Assembly: GCF_900099995.1 (NCBI RefSeq)
Contig: NZ_FNCZ01000006.1
Location: 165,373 to 229,372 of the forward strand
Source: Winogradskyella thalassocola
Lineage (GTDB): Bacteria > Bacteroidota > Bacteroidia > Flavobacteriales > Flavobacteriaceae
Length of the DNA stretch: 64,000 bases
Direction of reading: 5' to 3'
Of this stretch, positions 1 through 9,047 are shown piece after piece; position 1 is the first letter of the stretch; every line of letters starts with the position of its first letter. A program made the translations under genes and the position numbers. The notes beneath the pieces are model-generated. The model saw nothing but the letters and a program-made list of their open reading frames with translations, did no database searches and had not been told where the DNA came from.

Positions 1-269
1 AAGTGGTTGGTGATGCACCTCACGATGTATTATTAGTTTTAGATGGCTCAACAGGACAAAACGCATTTGAACAAGCGAAAGAATTTACAGCAGCTACCGA
101 AGTAACATCGTTAGCAGTAACTAAATTAGACGGTACAGCAAAAGGTGGAGTTGTCATCGGTATTAGTGATCAATTTCAAATTCCTGTAAAATATATTGGA
201 GTAGGAGAAGGTATAGAGGATTTACAAGTTTTTAATAAATATGAATTTGTGGATTCGTTTTTTAAGTAG
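1..269 (+). CDS. ftsY: Signal recognition particle receptor FtsY, C-terminal fragment
   Basis: This is the last 88 or so codons of an SRP-type GTPase that runs in from the left edge. FtsY docks the SRP-ribosome complex at the inner membrane and hydrolyses GTP together with Ffh. The visible part holds the DGSTGQ segment and TKLDGTAKGG, the G4 specificity motif plus the closing loop typical of FtsY (Ffh has a slightly different version). It ends with the usual short FtsY tail (IEDLQVFN, then FVDSFF). The GTG at position 3 is an internal codon, not a start, because the NG domain is cut by the window edge. A strong hairpin follows the stop codon. Confidence 0.93.
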   Translation, partial: VVGDAPHDVLLVLDGSTGQNAFEQAKEFTAATEVTSLAVTKLDGTAKGGVVIGISDQFQIPVKYIGVGEGIEDLQVFNKYEFVDSFFK

Positions 270-345
270 AATTCTTACGACGAAGGCAGGATTCTTATTT
301 CTCTGAGTAAAACCTTCAATCATAATTATAGAGACACCAAAGTTT

Positions 346-386
346 AAAGCCGAGTGCAATAATCATATTATTACATTCGGCTTTTT
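346..386. terminator. Bidirectional hairpin terminator between ftsY and the serine hydrolase gene
   Basis: Arms 346-363 and 367-384 pair over 18 positions, with one wobble and one mismatch on either strand. The right arm runs into a T tract and the left arm begins with A's, so it can terminate both convergent transcripts. Confidence 0.8.
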
Positions 387-407
387 CTGATTTTTAAATG
401 CCTTTTC

Positions 408-1484
408 TTAATTGATAAGGGCATTAATCTTCAACCAAAGCTCATTATCAAAATTTGAAAGAGCAAAATTGTCATCATCTGCAGATTGTCCCATTCTTAC
501 GATTACCAATTTTTTACTTGGGACCACATAAATTTTCTGATCATTTTTACCTAGAGCAGCATACATATCACTTGGCGCATTTGGAATCAGTTGACCAAGA
601 AATTCAACCTGACTTTGTGGTAGATGGTAAGTCGATTTACCGTTTAACCACCATAAATATCCATAAGCTAAATTAATATCTTGAGATGTATTTGTGGCTT
701 GAGCTAAATAATTTTCATTTAAAATTTGCAGGTCTTCCCATTTGCCATTTGCGTAACTCAATAAGCCAAATCGTGCCATACTTCTAGTCGTACTTGCATA
801 TACACTTAGACTACCAATATCAATCCAATTCCCAGTCATTCCTATTTTGTCTCTAAGATTGGTGTTAAAATAATTGTTCCAAGTTGTATTGCTTGCCTCT
901 GCTACAATATCTTGCAGTTTTACATACACATTGTGATATGCCCAACGATTGCCTGCATCTGCCACATATTGTAAATTACTCGCTGAAACGTCGTCTCCTA
1001 AAGTATCATCTAACCCAGAAGTCATGGATAATAAATGTTCACAAGTGATTAGGTTTTCTTTTTCCATTGAAGCACTCGTCCAGCCAGTTCCTAAATAATC
1101 AGAAACTTTATTATTTATGTCAATAAGTCCATGTTCTTGTGCAATTCCAGCAACCGCTGTTGTTAATGTTTTTCCTGCACTGGCCCAATACCAAAGTGTT
1201 GAATTTTGATGACCATTAAAATAATGTTCTTGTACGATTTTTCCATTATGAAGAATTATAAAACTTTTGGAGTTCTTCTCTTCCAAGAAATCTAATAAGG
1301 GTTGAAGCTCATTCTCATTCCAATTTAATTCTGAAATGGATGTGGTTTCCCAATTATCTGAATTTATAGGAGGGAAATAAACGGCTTCAGGTTCTGGTTC
1401 ATTCGAAGTTGAATCATCTTCCGATGAACATGAAAAGCCAAACAAAAGACCTAATATTAAAATGTAGAAATAGGTTGGTTTCAT
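408..1484 (-). CDS. Serine hydrolase lipoprotein, beta-lactamase class C / DD-peptidase fold
   Basis: The 358-residue protein starts with a lipoprotein signal ending GFSC (Cys19), so it is probably anchored in a membrane facing the periplasm or surface. The beta-lactamase superfamily motifs are in order: SxxK as S102-A-G-K105 within WYWASAGKT, then YxN as Y183-H-N185. Ser102 would be the nucleophile and Lys105 the general base. The third motif region near the C-terminus (LGKNDQ) departs from the KTG or HTG box of true beta-lactamases. An esterase or peptidase role is therefore likelier than antibiotic resistance; the substrate cannot be told. The gene is monocistronic, convergent with ftsY and divergent from rimO. 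Confidence 0.82.
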   Translation of the reverse strand: MKPTYFYILILGLLFGFSCSSEDDSTSNEPEPEAVYFPPINSDNWETTSISELNWNENELQPLLDFLEEKNSKSFIILHNGKIVQEHYFNGHQNSTLWYWASAGKTLTTAVAGIAQEHGLIDINNKVSDYLGTGWTSASMEKENLITCEHLLSMTSGLDDTLGDDVSASNLQYVADAGNRWAYHNVYVKLQDIVAEASNTTWNNYFNTNLRDKIGMTGNWIDIGSLSVYASTTRSMARFGLLSYANGKWEDLQILNENYLAQATNTSQDINLAYGYLWWLNGKSTYHLPQSQVEFLGQLIPNAPSDMYAALGKNDQKIYVVPSKKLVIVRMGQSADDDNFALSNFDNELWLKINALIN

Positions 1485-1567
1485 AATTTGTTTTTTTAAA
1501 TAGGACTATAAAAATAGGAAAAAGTTTAATCTCACTACTCAGAAATCAATTATCGTAAATCATTCCG

Positions 1568-1575
1568 TATCTTTG
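1568..1575 (+). promoter_or_regulatory. Bacteroidota -7 promoter element of rimO
   Basis: TATCTTTG matches the TAnnTTTG consensus and lies 20 bases before the rimO ATG. A transcription start around 1580 would give a short leader. I see no clear -33 TTTG at ideal spacing. Confidence 0.6.
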
Positions 1576-1595
1576 CAAACTGATTTATAAAAAGC

Positions 1596-2900
1596 ATGAG
1601 AACTAAGAGCACAAAAAAGAATAGAATCAACGTCATTACATTAGGTTGTAGTAAAAATGTTTACGATAGCGAAGTGTTAATGGGACAATTAAAAGCTAGC
1701 GGAAAGGACGTGGTCCATGAGCAAGAAGGTAATGTTGTGGTTATTAATACCTGTGGTTTTATTAATAATGCTAAGGAGGAAAGTGTGAACACCATATTGG
1801 AGTACATGCAAAAAAAGGAAGATGGAGAAGTTGATAAAGTGTTTGTTACAGGTTGCTTAAGTGAGCGCTACAAACCAGACTTACAGAAGGAAATTCCAAA
1901 TGTAGATCAGTATTTTGGAACTACAGAGTTACCTGGCTTATTAAAAGCTTTAGGTGCAGATTATAAGCATGAATTGATTGGGGAACGTTTAACAACAACT
2001 CCAAAGAATTACGCTTACCTTAAAATTGCAGAAGGATGTGACCGACCGTGTAGTTTTTGTGCCATTCCAATTATGCGAGGAAAACACAAAAGTACTCCAA
2101 TTGAAAATTTAGTGACAGAAGCTGAAAAATTAGCAGCCAATGGAGTTAAGGAATTAATTCTTATTGCTCAAGATTTAACGTATTACGGTTTAGATATTTA
2201 CAAAAAAAGAAACCTAGCTGAATTATTAGAAAATTTAGTAAAGGTTGAAGGTATTGAATGGATTCGTTTGCATTATGCATTTCCAACCGGTTTCCCGATG
2301 GATGTTTTAGACATTATGAAGCGTGAACCTAAAATTTGTAACTATTTAGATATTCCGTTACAGCATATTTCTGATGATTTATTAAAATCGATGCGTCGTG
2401 GAACGACCAAAGAAAAAACGACTAAATTGATTCATGAATTTAGAGCTATTGTTCCTGAAATGACGATTAGAACGACACTTATTGTTGGTTATCCTGGTGA
2501 AACAGAAGCACATTTTCAAGAACTTAAAAAATGGGTTTCAGAAATGCGTTTTGAACGTTTAGGCTGTTTTACATATTCTCATGAAGAAAATACACACGCC
2601 TATAATTTAGAAGATGATGTTCCGGAAGAGATAAAAATGGAACGCGTTAACGAGATTATGGAAATGCAATCTCAAATCTCATGGGAATTGAATCAAGCCA
2701 AAATAGGACAAGAATTTAGAGTGGTTATTGACCGTAAAGAAGGGAATTATTTTGTAGGACGTACAGAATATGATTCACCAGACGTTGATAATGAAGTGCG
2801 CATTGATGCTACTAAAACATATTTAAAGACAGGTGAGTTTGCAACAATTAAAGTTACTGAAGCAGAAGACTTTGACCTTTATGGTGAGGTTGTAAATTAG
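1596..2900 (+). CDS. rimO: Ribosomal protein S12 methylthiotransferase RimO
   Basis: RimO is a radical-SAM enzyme that adds a methylthio group to the conserved Asp of ribosomal protein S12. The 434-residue length is usual. The N-terminal MTTase domain carries the TLGCSKN motif and two more cysteines (NTCGF, TGCLSER) that bind the auxiliary Fe-S cluster. The radical-SAM cluster is C148-x3-C152-x2-C155 (CDRPCSFC), followed by IPIMRGKHKS, which separates RimO from the related tRNA enzyme MiaB. The C-terminus is a TRAM domain. The gene stands alone between two hairpins or promoters. The ATG at 1596 follows a good -7 element. Confidence 0.95.
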   Translation: MRTKSTKKNRINVITLGCSKNVYDSEVLMGQLKASGKDVVHEQEGNVVVINTCGFINNAKEESVNTILEYMQKKEDGEVDKVFVTGCLSERYKPDLQKEIPNVDQYFGTTELPGLLKALGADYKHELIGERLTTTPKNYAYLKIAEGCDRPCSFCAIPIMRGKHKSTPIENLVTEAEKLAANGVKELILIAQDLTYYGLDIYKKRNLAELLENLVKVEGIEWIRLHYAFPTGFPMDVLDIMKREPKICNYLDIPLQHISDDLLKSMRRGTTKEKTTKLIHEFRAIVPEMTIRTTLIVGYPGETEAHFQELKKWVSEMRFERLGCFTYSHEENTHAYNLEDDVPEEIKMERVNEIMEMQSQISWELNQAKIGQEFRVVIDRKEGNYFVGRTEYDSPDVDNEVRIDATKTYLKTGEFATIKVTEAEDFDLYGEVVN

Positions 2901-2951
2901 TGGTAATAGTTTTTTGCTTGTAATAAGAGACTTACTTTCAATAGAATAAAG

Positions 2952-2997
2952 AACGATCTAATAGCTATTTTTAACTGCTATTAGATCGTTTTTTATT
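2952..2997. terminator. Hairpin terminator between rimO and the TonB-C-like gene
   Basis: Arms 2952-2965 and 2977-2990 are a perfect 14-bp inverted repeat followed by a T tract. It lies between convergent genes, so it ends rimO and may act on the minus strand too. Confidence 0.85.
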
Positions 2998-3019
2998 TTA
3001 CAAGATAAAAAGGGAATGC

Positions 3020-3826
3020 TTAGCAACCATCTCTAGGCCCAAAAGTAAACACTAATTCTTGTTCCATTTTTTTTCCATTAGCATTTTCAGCCGGTGTCCA
3101 TTTTCCGGGTATGTTTTTTAAGAGTTCTATAAATTTATCGTCGATAGTAGGATAACCAGTTGTCATGGCATCATGTTTTACATTGGTTACTTTTCCTTCT
3201 TTTGTAATTATAAATGAAAATTTAACGGCGTTAATCTTATCATCTTTTATAGCATACATTACATCTAAACTACTTTCTTTGAGATAGGTAATTAAGGCTT
3301 CTTTTCCCTCAACATAATTGGCTTGTATTTCTGGAACTATTGTAATATGAGGACCAAAAAATTTATCTTCTATAACACCAGTTATCATATTGTTGCCTTT
3401 AAATTCTGTTCTTATCGTAAAGTGATTAAAGAAATCCAAAGATCTTAAAAGTTTTATTTGCTCTTTTGTAAGTTGGTCTGTGGTTCCCAATTCATGTAAT
3501 TCAGATAGTTGATTGTCTTTTATAACCGTAAGATTTACAGATTTGATATCAACTATTTGTTCTTTTTCGCCTGCATTCAGAAAATCATAAATGCTAGTCG
3601 CTTTGGCTATCTCTGATTTTTTTACGGCAGCAAACCTAGAATCTACACCATAGTATAAATCTGGAATAGCTTTGAGGTTTGGACCAATTATATCTTGGTT
3701 CTCTAAAACAAGGTCTTTGTTATTTGTTGGTACATTAGTCTCATTGTTATTCCAGTTTGTAAAACCAAGAATTAATAAGCTAAGAATTGCTAGTGTTGTG
3801 CCAAAAATGATAATGCTCTTTTTCAT
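3020..3826 (-). CDS. Membrane-anchored protein with TonB C-terminal-like domain
   Basis: The protein has 268 residues. One N-terminal hydrophobic segment (residues 4-23) anchors it or acts as an uncleaved signal, leaving the rest in the periplasm. The last 80 residues look like the TonB_C fold used by many Bacteroidota proteins: a central FIITKEGKVTNV strand pair, then a segment ending with WTPAENANGK and the final strand LVFTFGP. There is no proline-rich spacer and no ExbB/ExbD partner nearby, so it may be a sensor or interaction protein, not an energy transducer. A -7 element lies at 3854-3861. The middle region (residues 40-180) is not recognised. Confidence 0.6.
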   Translation of the reverse strand: MKKSIIIFGTTLAILSLLILGFTNWNNNETNVPTNNKDLVLENQDIIGPNLKAIPDLYYGVDSRFAAVKKSEIAKATSIYDFLNAGEKEQIVDIKSVNLTVIKDNQLSELHELGTTDQLTKEQIKLLRSLDFFNHFTIRTEFKGNNMITGVIEDKFFGPHITIVPEIQANYVEGKEALITYLKESSLDVMYAIKDDKINAVKFSFIITKEGKVTNVKHDAMTTGYPTIDDKFIELLKNIPGKWTPAENANGKKMEQELVFTFGPRDGC

Positions 3827-3853
3827 ATCTAATTATTTTGAGATTAATTTTCT

Positions 3854-3861
3854 CAAATGTA
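3854..3861 (-). promoter_or_regulatory. -7 promoter element for the TonB-C-like gene
   Basis: Read on the minus strand this is TACATTTG, matching TAnnTTTG, 28 bases upstream of the ATG ending at 3826. Confidence 0.5.
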
Positions 3862-3941
3862 TTGTTGATAGATACTTAAGGCATTAAATTTAATGTCAAA
3901 AAAGTGTAAAATCTTTGTGAAATGCTTCAATAGGTAGAGTT

Positions 3942-3959
3942 AGACGTTGATAATGAAGT
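3942..3959 (+). repeat. 18-bp exact match to the 3' part of rimO (2780-2797)
   Basis: AGACGTTGATAATGAAGT occurs in rimO, where it encodes the DVDNEV segment, and again here in a noncoding gap (3827-4051). Continuing in the same frame gives VDNEVQFDIA before a stop, a weak echo of RimO VDNEVRIDA. It may be a relic of an old duplication, or chance. The rest of this gap holds the -7 element and the terminator, and nothing else I can name. Confidence 0.35.
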
Positions 3960-4004
3960 ACAGTTTGATATAGCTCAAACATGTCAGAATATCTAACGAA
4001 CAAA

Positions 4005-4033
4005 AAAAGCTTCAGCGTTAACTGAAGCTTTTT
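4005..4033 (-). terminator. Hairpin terminator of the CUB/T9SS gene
   Basis: Arms 4005-4015 and 4022-4032 form a perfect 11-bp stem. On the minus strand it is followed by a run of T's, just after the stop of the gene ending at 4052. Confidence 0.8.
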
Positions 4034-4051
4034 GCAAAATTTAAAAATCTT

Positions 4052-7000
4052 CTATTCAATAATTAACTTTTTAATTAATTGGTTGTTGTTGGCTTTTAGT
4101 TTTACAAAATACAAACCAGATTCTAAGTTTTCTATATTGAGTTGAAGTGTTTCAATTATTTCATTTTGAAGTATTAATTTACCTTGAACATCTATAATTT
4201 CTACTGAAGTATTTCCGATAGAAGCGTTCTTAAGTTTTATAGTTACAACTTGTTTTGCGGGGTTAGGATAAATTGTAAAATCATTATTAAACTCTTCTAC
4301 CGATAAAAGCACATCTACAATTTCGGTTTCAAATGTATTGGTTATAACCGGTTCATTAAAGTCGAAATAAATCTCAGCAGTATTTGGTATAATTGTGCCA
4401 ACATTGTAACCTGCAGTTGGCTTTATTCTATAATATAAGAATCCATGGCTATCCGCTTCATTAACTATTTCGGGTGCTAAGTTTATATTTTGATGATTAA
4501 ATATGACTTGTCCATTGGTTTCAGTCATTACCACATTGTGACTAGAATTTAATAATTGTATGGTACTTGCATCGAGTAATGGGTCTAATGTGTTTTCTAC
4601 ACTTACATTTATAGCATCTGCAGTACCTAAATTTTGGAATCTAATGGTATAGTATAAATACTCATCTGTAGTTATAAAATCATTATATAATAGTTGTGGT
4701 CCATACGATTCTGAAATATCATTGGGATCGTAAGAATTAACAATAACTTCTGTTAGAGAAGAGGTGTTATTGGCAGTATCAGTATCGTTAGATGCCGAAA
4801 TATAGGTTACGGAATTAGTAACTAAATCGCCAATATTGAGATCTGTTGCCACGCCTAAGTTTATTTCAATAGATTCTGGGACATTTGTTAATAAATCAAC
4901 AAAGTCTAAGATAAAACCATTATCTGTAGGTGTAAGTGAATATCCTGGAGGCAAATTGTTAGCATTTACAAAGTTTAAATTAGAATCGTTAACAAACTCT
5001 ACGCTACCAGAACTAATGGTATTTGCTCCGTAATTTTCTATGATCAAATGATTATAATAATTAAACCCTGGTCTAGGAGGTTCAGAATAGTTTAATAAAC
5101 GAACAACAACATCTTCACATGGATTTTCTTCTACAATAGCAAATTGTATGTTTTCAACGGTGCCAGAAGTCACCGTTATATTTTCATACAAAGGAACCGT
5201 GACATCATAACAGTTTTCATTTTCTGAATATAAGTTAAAGGCAATGTCGTAAGTATCATTATAATCCGAAACTAAAATTGTAAAATCTCCAGTAGTTGAG
5301 TTCACTGTGTTAATTATGCCATTATTATTTTTCTCATAAGTAAAATAACCTTGCGTGAAGTAATTCTCTGTAGTGTCTTCAAAAATAGAATTGTTATTAC
5401 GATCTCTAAACGCTTCAATATAGATGTTTGTGCCTGCACAAAACACATCATAATCTAAAGGCGTGTAACCTTGGTTGGTACAGCTGTAACTATTATCGGC
5501 ATCCACAAAAATAGTAAGACTACCTCCAATAGATGTAAACGTTAAACCAGAGACATCACCATTGTTTCCATGTGGAGTACTGGCATTAAGATCGTTTCCT
5601 GCAGTATCTAAAACAACTAAATCATCATATTCAAATTCTACTTCTCCGGCGTTAAAAACGACGGTTATCGGCTCACCATTGACACTTTTGTAATAATATT
5701 CTGTTTGCTCGTTATCTCCATAACAATAGGTAGTATTTACAGGTGTTCCGCAATTAACAAATATTGGACAAGGTGCTACAATCAAATTCAAATAAAAGAC
5801 CTTAAAACAACCAGATGTGTTTGTGCCTCTTACGTAGATCGTTCCGGGAGTTGTATACGAACCAATTATAGGATTAACATCATTATTAGCGTCATCTTCA
5901 GTAGTATGAAATGTGATGTTGATATCCGTAAGGCCATTTAGAATCTCATTGATCTTTGAATTCAAATCAAATTCTATAATGCCATTTCCGTTTTCATCAC
6001 ATCCTTCTAAATATGTTGGTTGTACAATTTCGGGTAATGCAACAGTTTCAATTTGAAGCGTAGTTGTGGCAAAGCAATCAGTGTTCATACTTTGAACTCT
6101 AACAAATATGTCTTGTGTAAATGGAAGTAAATTAAAATCGAAAAGATTCGCAGCTCCAGAAGGATCAGAATACGCTATAACATTTGTGTTATTGAGTGCC
6201 TCCTCTATATTTAAATAATAATAAACTCCATAATCTGCACTATCATTAGTACCCAAAATATCTGAAGCTGTACTTGTATAATCGAATTGCGTATAACCAT
6301 CATTATCAGGGTCACAAGCAGTTAAAACAACCGAATTTACGATTACAGGTTCTGTTTCTGTGATTAATTCTACGGTTCCAATATTGAAACATTGTTCTGT
6401 AGCTAACGCACTAGAATAAAGTATTTGATAATTAGACGTTGCTGTATAGTTGTTAATATTTGTAATAGGATTGCTCTGTGTTAAGGCATCAGCTTCCGTC
6501 TCGTGTAGGGTGATATTACCATCGAAGCTATTTGTAATTTGATCTATTGCTAATTGCAAATCATAGGTTAAATCATTGCAATTGTATAATGTTGCTGTAT
6601 CTAAATTTGGGTTGTTCTGTACCGAAATATTAAGTATAGTTGAACTAAAACAATCGGATGCATCGGCATCAACACGAACATAAAATCGGTTATTAAAGTT
6701 CTGATTTAAGCTGATGTCATTAGGGATAGATATTGCGTTAACACCTTGCAGCATGGCATTTCCGTTGTAATAATAAGAAACCGTTACATCTGCTTGGTCG
6801 TCTGTAATAGCCGACTCATAGATCGTTAAATCGAAATTAGAACCCGTATGACAGACCAGTTGATCTTCAATGTTGTTTGCTGTTACGGGGGTTCCGATAT
6901 TTACAATTAAATCTAAAGGTTCTACTGTATAACAATTTTGAAAATTACCAGCTATATCGCCTGTTAGTTCCGATCTGATATAAATAGTTTGAGGGTTAGA

Positions 7001-8194
7001 ACTATTCTGATAGTATAATGGTAATGGGTTTAGATTATTATACGCATCATTGTTTGTTGCATGGTAAGTTATTTCAGTGTCTCCATAGCCAGAATTAGAG
7101 TTCAGTATTTTATTTTGTTCTAAATTAAAAGTTGCCGTATCTGTTGTACTACAAGCTTGCAAAGGTGTGGTGTCCTCTATATAAGGATAAAACAAATAAA
7201 CTTCAATAGGAGAAATACTTCGGCATCCTGTAGCGTTAGAGGTTGCAGCAATATATAAAGGCCCATTAGTCGTATAACTGTAATTACTTGGGTCTGGTAT
7301 TGCGTTTGTATCTGCATTAGCGTCTTCTATAGTTTCATAATATGAAAATGTATAATTGTATTCATTATCATTGTTGATTAGATTGTATTGATATTGAACA
7401 TTTTCAATAGGTAAGAAATTGTCACCAAATGAGTTGCACCATTCAAAGACAATATAGTCGTCTAAATCAGGTCTAGATACTGATAAATCAAATTGTGTAG
7501 TACCATAACTATTATCTGTTATGTTCTCTAATCTAACATAAACTGTTTGTGGGTTTGAGATGTTTGTGTAATTAAAAGCATTAGAAATTGAATTTAGGTT
7601 GTTGATAGCATCAGCTTCAGTTTCATAATAAGAAATACTATAATCTGAAACGTCGAGTCCATTTAAAATCGGTGCACTTTGTGTGGTTAAATCAAATGTG
7701 TTAAATCCGGTATTGTCATCATCACAGACTAACATATCTGAAGGTTCGCCACCTAAATATGGGGGCATACAACTCACATTAGCCTCCCAACCTAGAAGTG
7801 ACGTATTAGAATCACTAACAAATTTTATAGTTAAAGATCCTGTACTGTTATTCGCTATAATTGTTCCTGGGTTATCTTCTAGATCTGAACCCGAAAAGTA
7901 ACCTATAACAGGACTAGAAATGGTTGCTCCGTTATAAATAGTCATCCTATCTGAAAACTGAGTCTCAAACTGAATAAAGTCTAATCTTACGCTATTTTCA
8001 GAATTATCTGGAGAAATTGTAAGTATGTAATTTTCATTAATAGAATAATAATTACCACTATCGCCCGTACCTCCCGAATCTGTAAATGTTCCAGAACACA
8101 TATAAAATCCTCCCGATTGCATTGTGAGTGTTTGTGCTTGGTTTGAGATAATTGAAAGGCATAAAAAAACTAAAAAGAGTATTGTTTTTTTCAT
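4052..8194 (-). CDS. Large T9SS-secreted surface protein with CUB domain and Ig-like repeats
   Basis: The protein has 1380 residues with a signal peptide (1-21, ending NQAQ). Residues 22-143 form a CUB-like domain containing FYMCSG, RLDFIQFETQFSDRMTIYNG and GWEANVSC. Seven related units follow (about 145-830), each with a YYET/xxDAxNxxNPI stretch and a later TIYVR strand, the pattern of flavobacterial adhesin-like beta domains. A second CUB-like stretch comes next (about 845-950), then SYDPND with a DUF7619-like beta domain (about 1165-1300) containing YFDFNEPVITNT. The T9SS type A sorting domain ends the protein (FTIYPNPA through LIKKLIIE). It is probably exported across the outer membrane and attached to the surface. 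No catalytic domain is visible; adhesion or matrix binding is an inference. Confidence 0.8.
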   Translation of the reverse strand: MKKTILFLVFLCLSIISNQAQTLTMQSGGFYMCSGTFTDSGGTGDSGNYYSINENYILTISPDNSENSVRLDFIQFETQFSDRMTIYNGATISSPVIGYFSGSDLEDNPGTIIANNSTGSLTIKFVSDSNTSLLGWEANVSCMPPYLGGEPSDMLVCDDDNTGFNTFDLTTQSAPILNGLDVSDYSISYYETEADAINNLNSISNAFNYTNISNPQTVYVRLENITDNSYGTTQFDLSVSRPDLDDYIVFEWCNSFGDNFLPIENVQYQYNLINNDNEYNYTFSYYETIEDANADTNAIPDPSNYSYTTNGPLYIAATSNATGCRSISPIEVYLFYPYIEDTTPLQACSTTDTATFNLEQNKILNSNSGYGDTEITYHATNNDAYNNLNPLPLYYQNSSNPQTIYIRSELTGDIAGNFQNCYTVEPLDLIVNIGTPVTANNIEDQLVCHTGSNFDLTIYESAITDDQADVTVSYYYNGNAMLQGVNAISIPNDISLNQNFNNRFYVRVDADASDCFSSTILNISVQNNPNLDTATLYNCNDLTYDLQLAIDQITNSFDGNITLHETEADALTQSNPITNINNYTATSNYQILYSSALATEQCFNIGTVELITETEPVIVNSVVLTACDPDNDGYTQFDYTSTASDILGTNDSADYGVYYYLNIEEALNNTNVIAYSDPSGAANLFDFNLLPFTQDIFVRVQSMNTDCFATTTLQIETVALPEIVQPTYLEGCDENGNGIIEFDLNSKINEILNGLTDINITFHTTEDDANNDVNPIIGSYTTPGTIYVRGTNTSGCFKVFYLNLIVAPCPIFVNCGTPVNTTYCYGDNEQTEYYYKSVNGEPITVVFNAGEVEFEYDDLVVLDTAGNDLNASTPHGNNGDVSGLTFTSIGGSLTIFVDADNSYSCTNQGYTPLDYDVFCAGTNIYIEAFRDRNNNSIFEDTTENYFTQGYFTYEKNNNGIINTVNSTTGDFTILVSDYNDTYDIAFNLYSENENCYDVTVPLYENITVTSGTVENIQFAIVEENPCEDVVVRLLNYSEPPRPGFNYYNHLIIENYGANTISSGSVEFVNDSNLNFVNANNLPPGYSLTPTDNGFILDFVDLLTNVPESIEINLGVATDLNIGDLVTNSVTYISASNDTDTANNTSSLTEVIVNSYDPNDISESYGPQLLYNDFITTDEYLYYTIRFQNLGTADAINVSVENTLDPLLDASTIQLLNSSHNVVMTETNGQVIFNHQNINLAPEIVNEADSHGFLYYRIKPTAGYNVGTIIPNTAEIYFDFNEPVITNTFETEIVDVLLSVEEFNNDFTIYPNPAKQVVTIKLKNASIGNTSVEIIDVQGKLILQNEIIETLQLNIENLESGLYFVKLKANNNQLIKKLIIE

Positions 8195-8293
8195 TATAGG
8201 TAAGGCTTAGATTACGAATATAACTCTTTTCAATTTTTAATACCTGAAAACAGGGCTTCTTTTGATATAAGAAGTTGTTTGATTTAAATTGTA

Positions 8294-8890
8294 TTATGCC
8301 TGATTTTCTAATTTAAAATAATTTTTTAAAATAGAATCCATTTCCTCTTTTCCATTAGCAATACGATTAATTTTTAACCATAAATCATTTTTTATTAAGG
8401 GTTTTAACGGTTGTTCGTTATCAATAATTTTGTTAAAAACGGCCTTAATTTTTTGGTCCCAAACGTTATGGTAATTAACTAAATCATCTGGATAGACTAT
8501 TTTTCTTTCCGTGCCTTCATCAAGAGCTTCAAAGGGTTCTGTAATATTTAAATAACCATAATCGTCTGTTAATTGTTCTCCAGGTAAGATGTCTCTAATG
8601 GCAATTTCAAAGTCGTAAGCTGTGGTGAGACAATTAGAATTAAAACTATGATTAACAAACCGTCCATTATCCCAACAAAGAATGAAATTTCCCTTATTAT
8701 TTCGATAAGAATACGTGTCTAAAATAGTTTTATAAATAGGATCCATGGCGTTAAACGTGTCGGGACTAAATTCTCGGTCTAATTCATCTAAGACCCAAGT
8801 TATAGTTCCGGCAGGAATAAACTCAGTGGCAACAACTCCGTAGCCAATCTCTTGGCTTATAAATTTTAATTCTGTTTTTGGGTGAATCAT
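8294..8890 (-). CDS. SET-domain protein (putative lysine methyltransferase)
   Basis: The 198-residue cytoplasmic protein has the order of motifs of a SET domain: GYGVVATEFIPAGT near residues 16-29 (the GxG start), NHSFNSNC at 80-87 (the NHS motif that helps bind S-adenosylmethionine), and GEQLTDDYG at 104-112, which supplies the catalytic Tyr. The expected activity is methylation of a protein lysine. No target is obvious from the neighbours. The short post-SET part (120-198) lacks the Cys cluster of eukaryotic post-SET domains. Similar small SET proteins occur across Bacteroidota and Chlamydiae. It is monocistronic with its own -7 element. Confidence 0.8.
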   Translation of the reverse strand: MIHPKTELKFISQEIGYGVVATEFIPAGTITWVLDELDREFSPDTFNAMDPIYKTILDTYSYRNNKGNFILCWDNGRFVNHSFNSNCLTTAYDFEIAIRDILPGEQLTDDYGYLNITEPFEALDEGTERKIVYPDDLVNYHNVWDQKIKAVFNKIIDNEQPLKPLIKNDLWLKINRIANGKEEMDSILKNYFKLENQA

Positions 8891-8941
8891 ATCGTTTTAA
8901 ATTAAGTGTATGCTTAATTAAAAATAATACTTTTTTTAATT

Positions 8942-8949
8942 CAAAAATA
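8942..8949 (-). promoter_or_regulatory. -7 promoter element of the SET-domain gene
   Basis: Minus-strand TATTTTTG matches TAnnTTTG and lies about 50 bases before the start codon ending at 8890. Confidence 0.5.
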
Positions 8950-9047
8950 AGTCGGTTGAAAATTATTATTGACCTTTATTTGGCTTCAGAATTCTCTTGA
9001 GTATGCGAGAACTGAACCAAGTGTTAAGAATATAAGTTCACTGTTTT

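Noticed and set aside
3..269. Complete 88-residue gene starting at GTG
   Set aside because: It is the C-terminal part of FtsY cut by the window edge; the GTG is an internal Val codon.
408..1484. Antibiotic-resistance beta-lactamase
   Set aside because: Only the fold motifs are shared; the KTG-type box is not conserved and it is a lipoprotein like many flavobacterial esterases.
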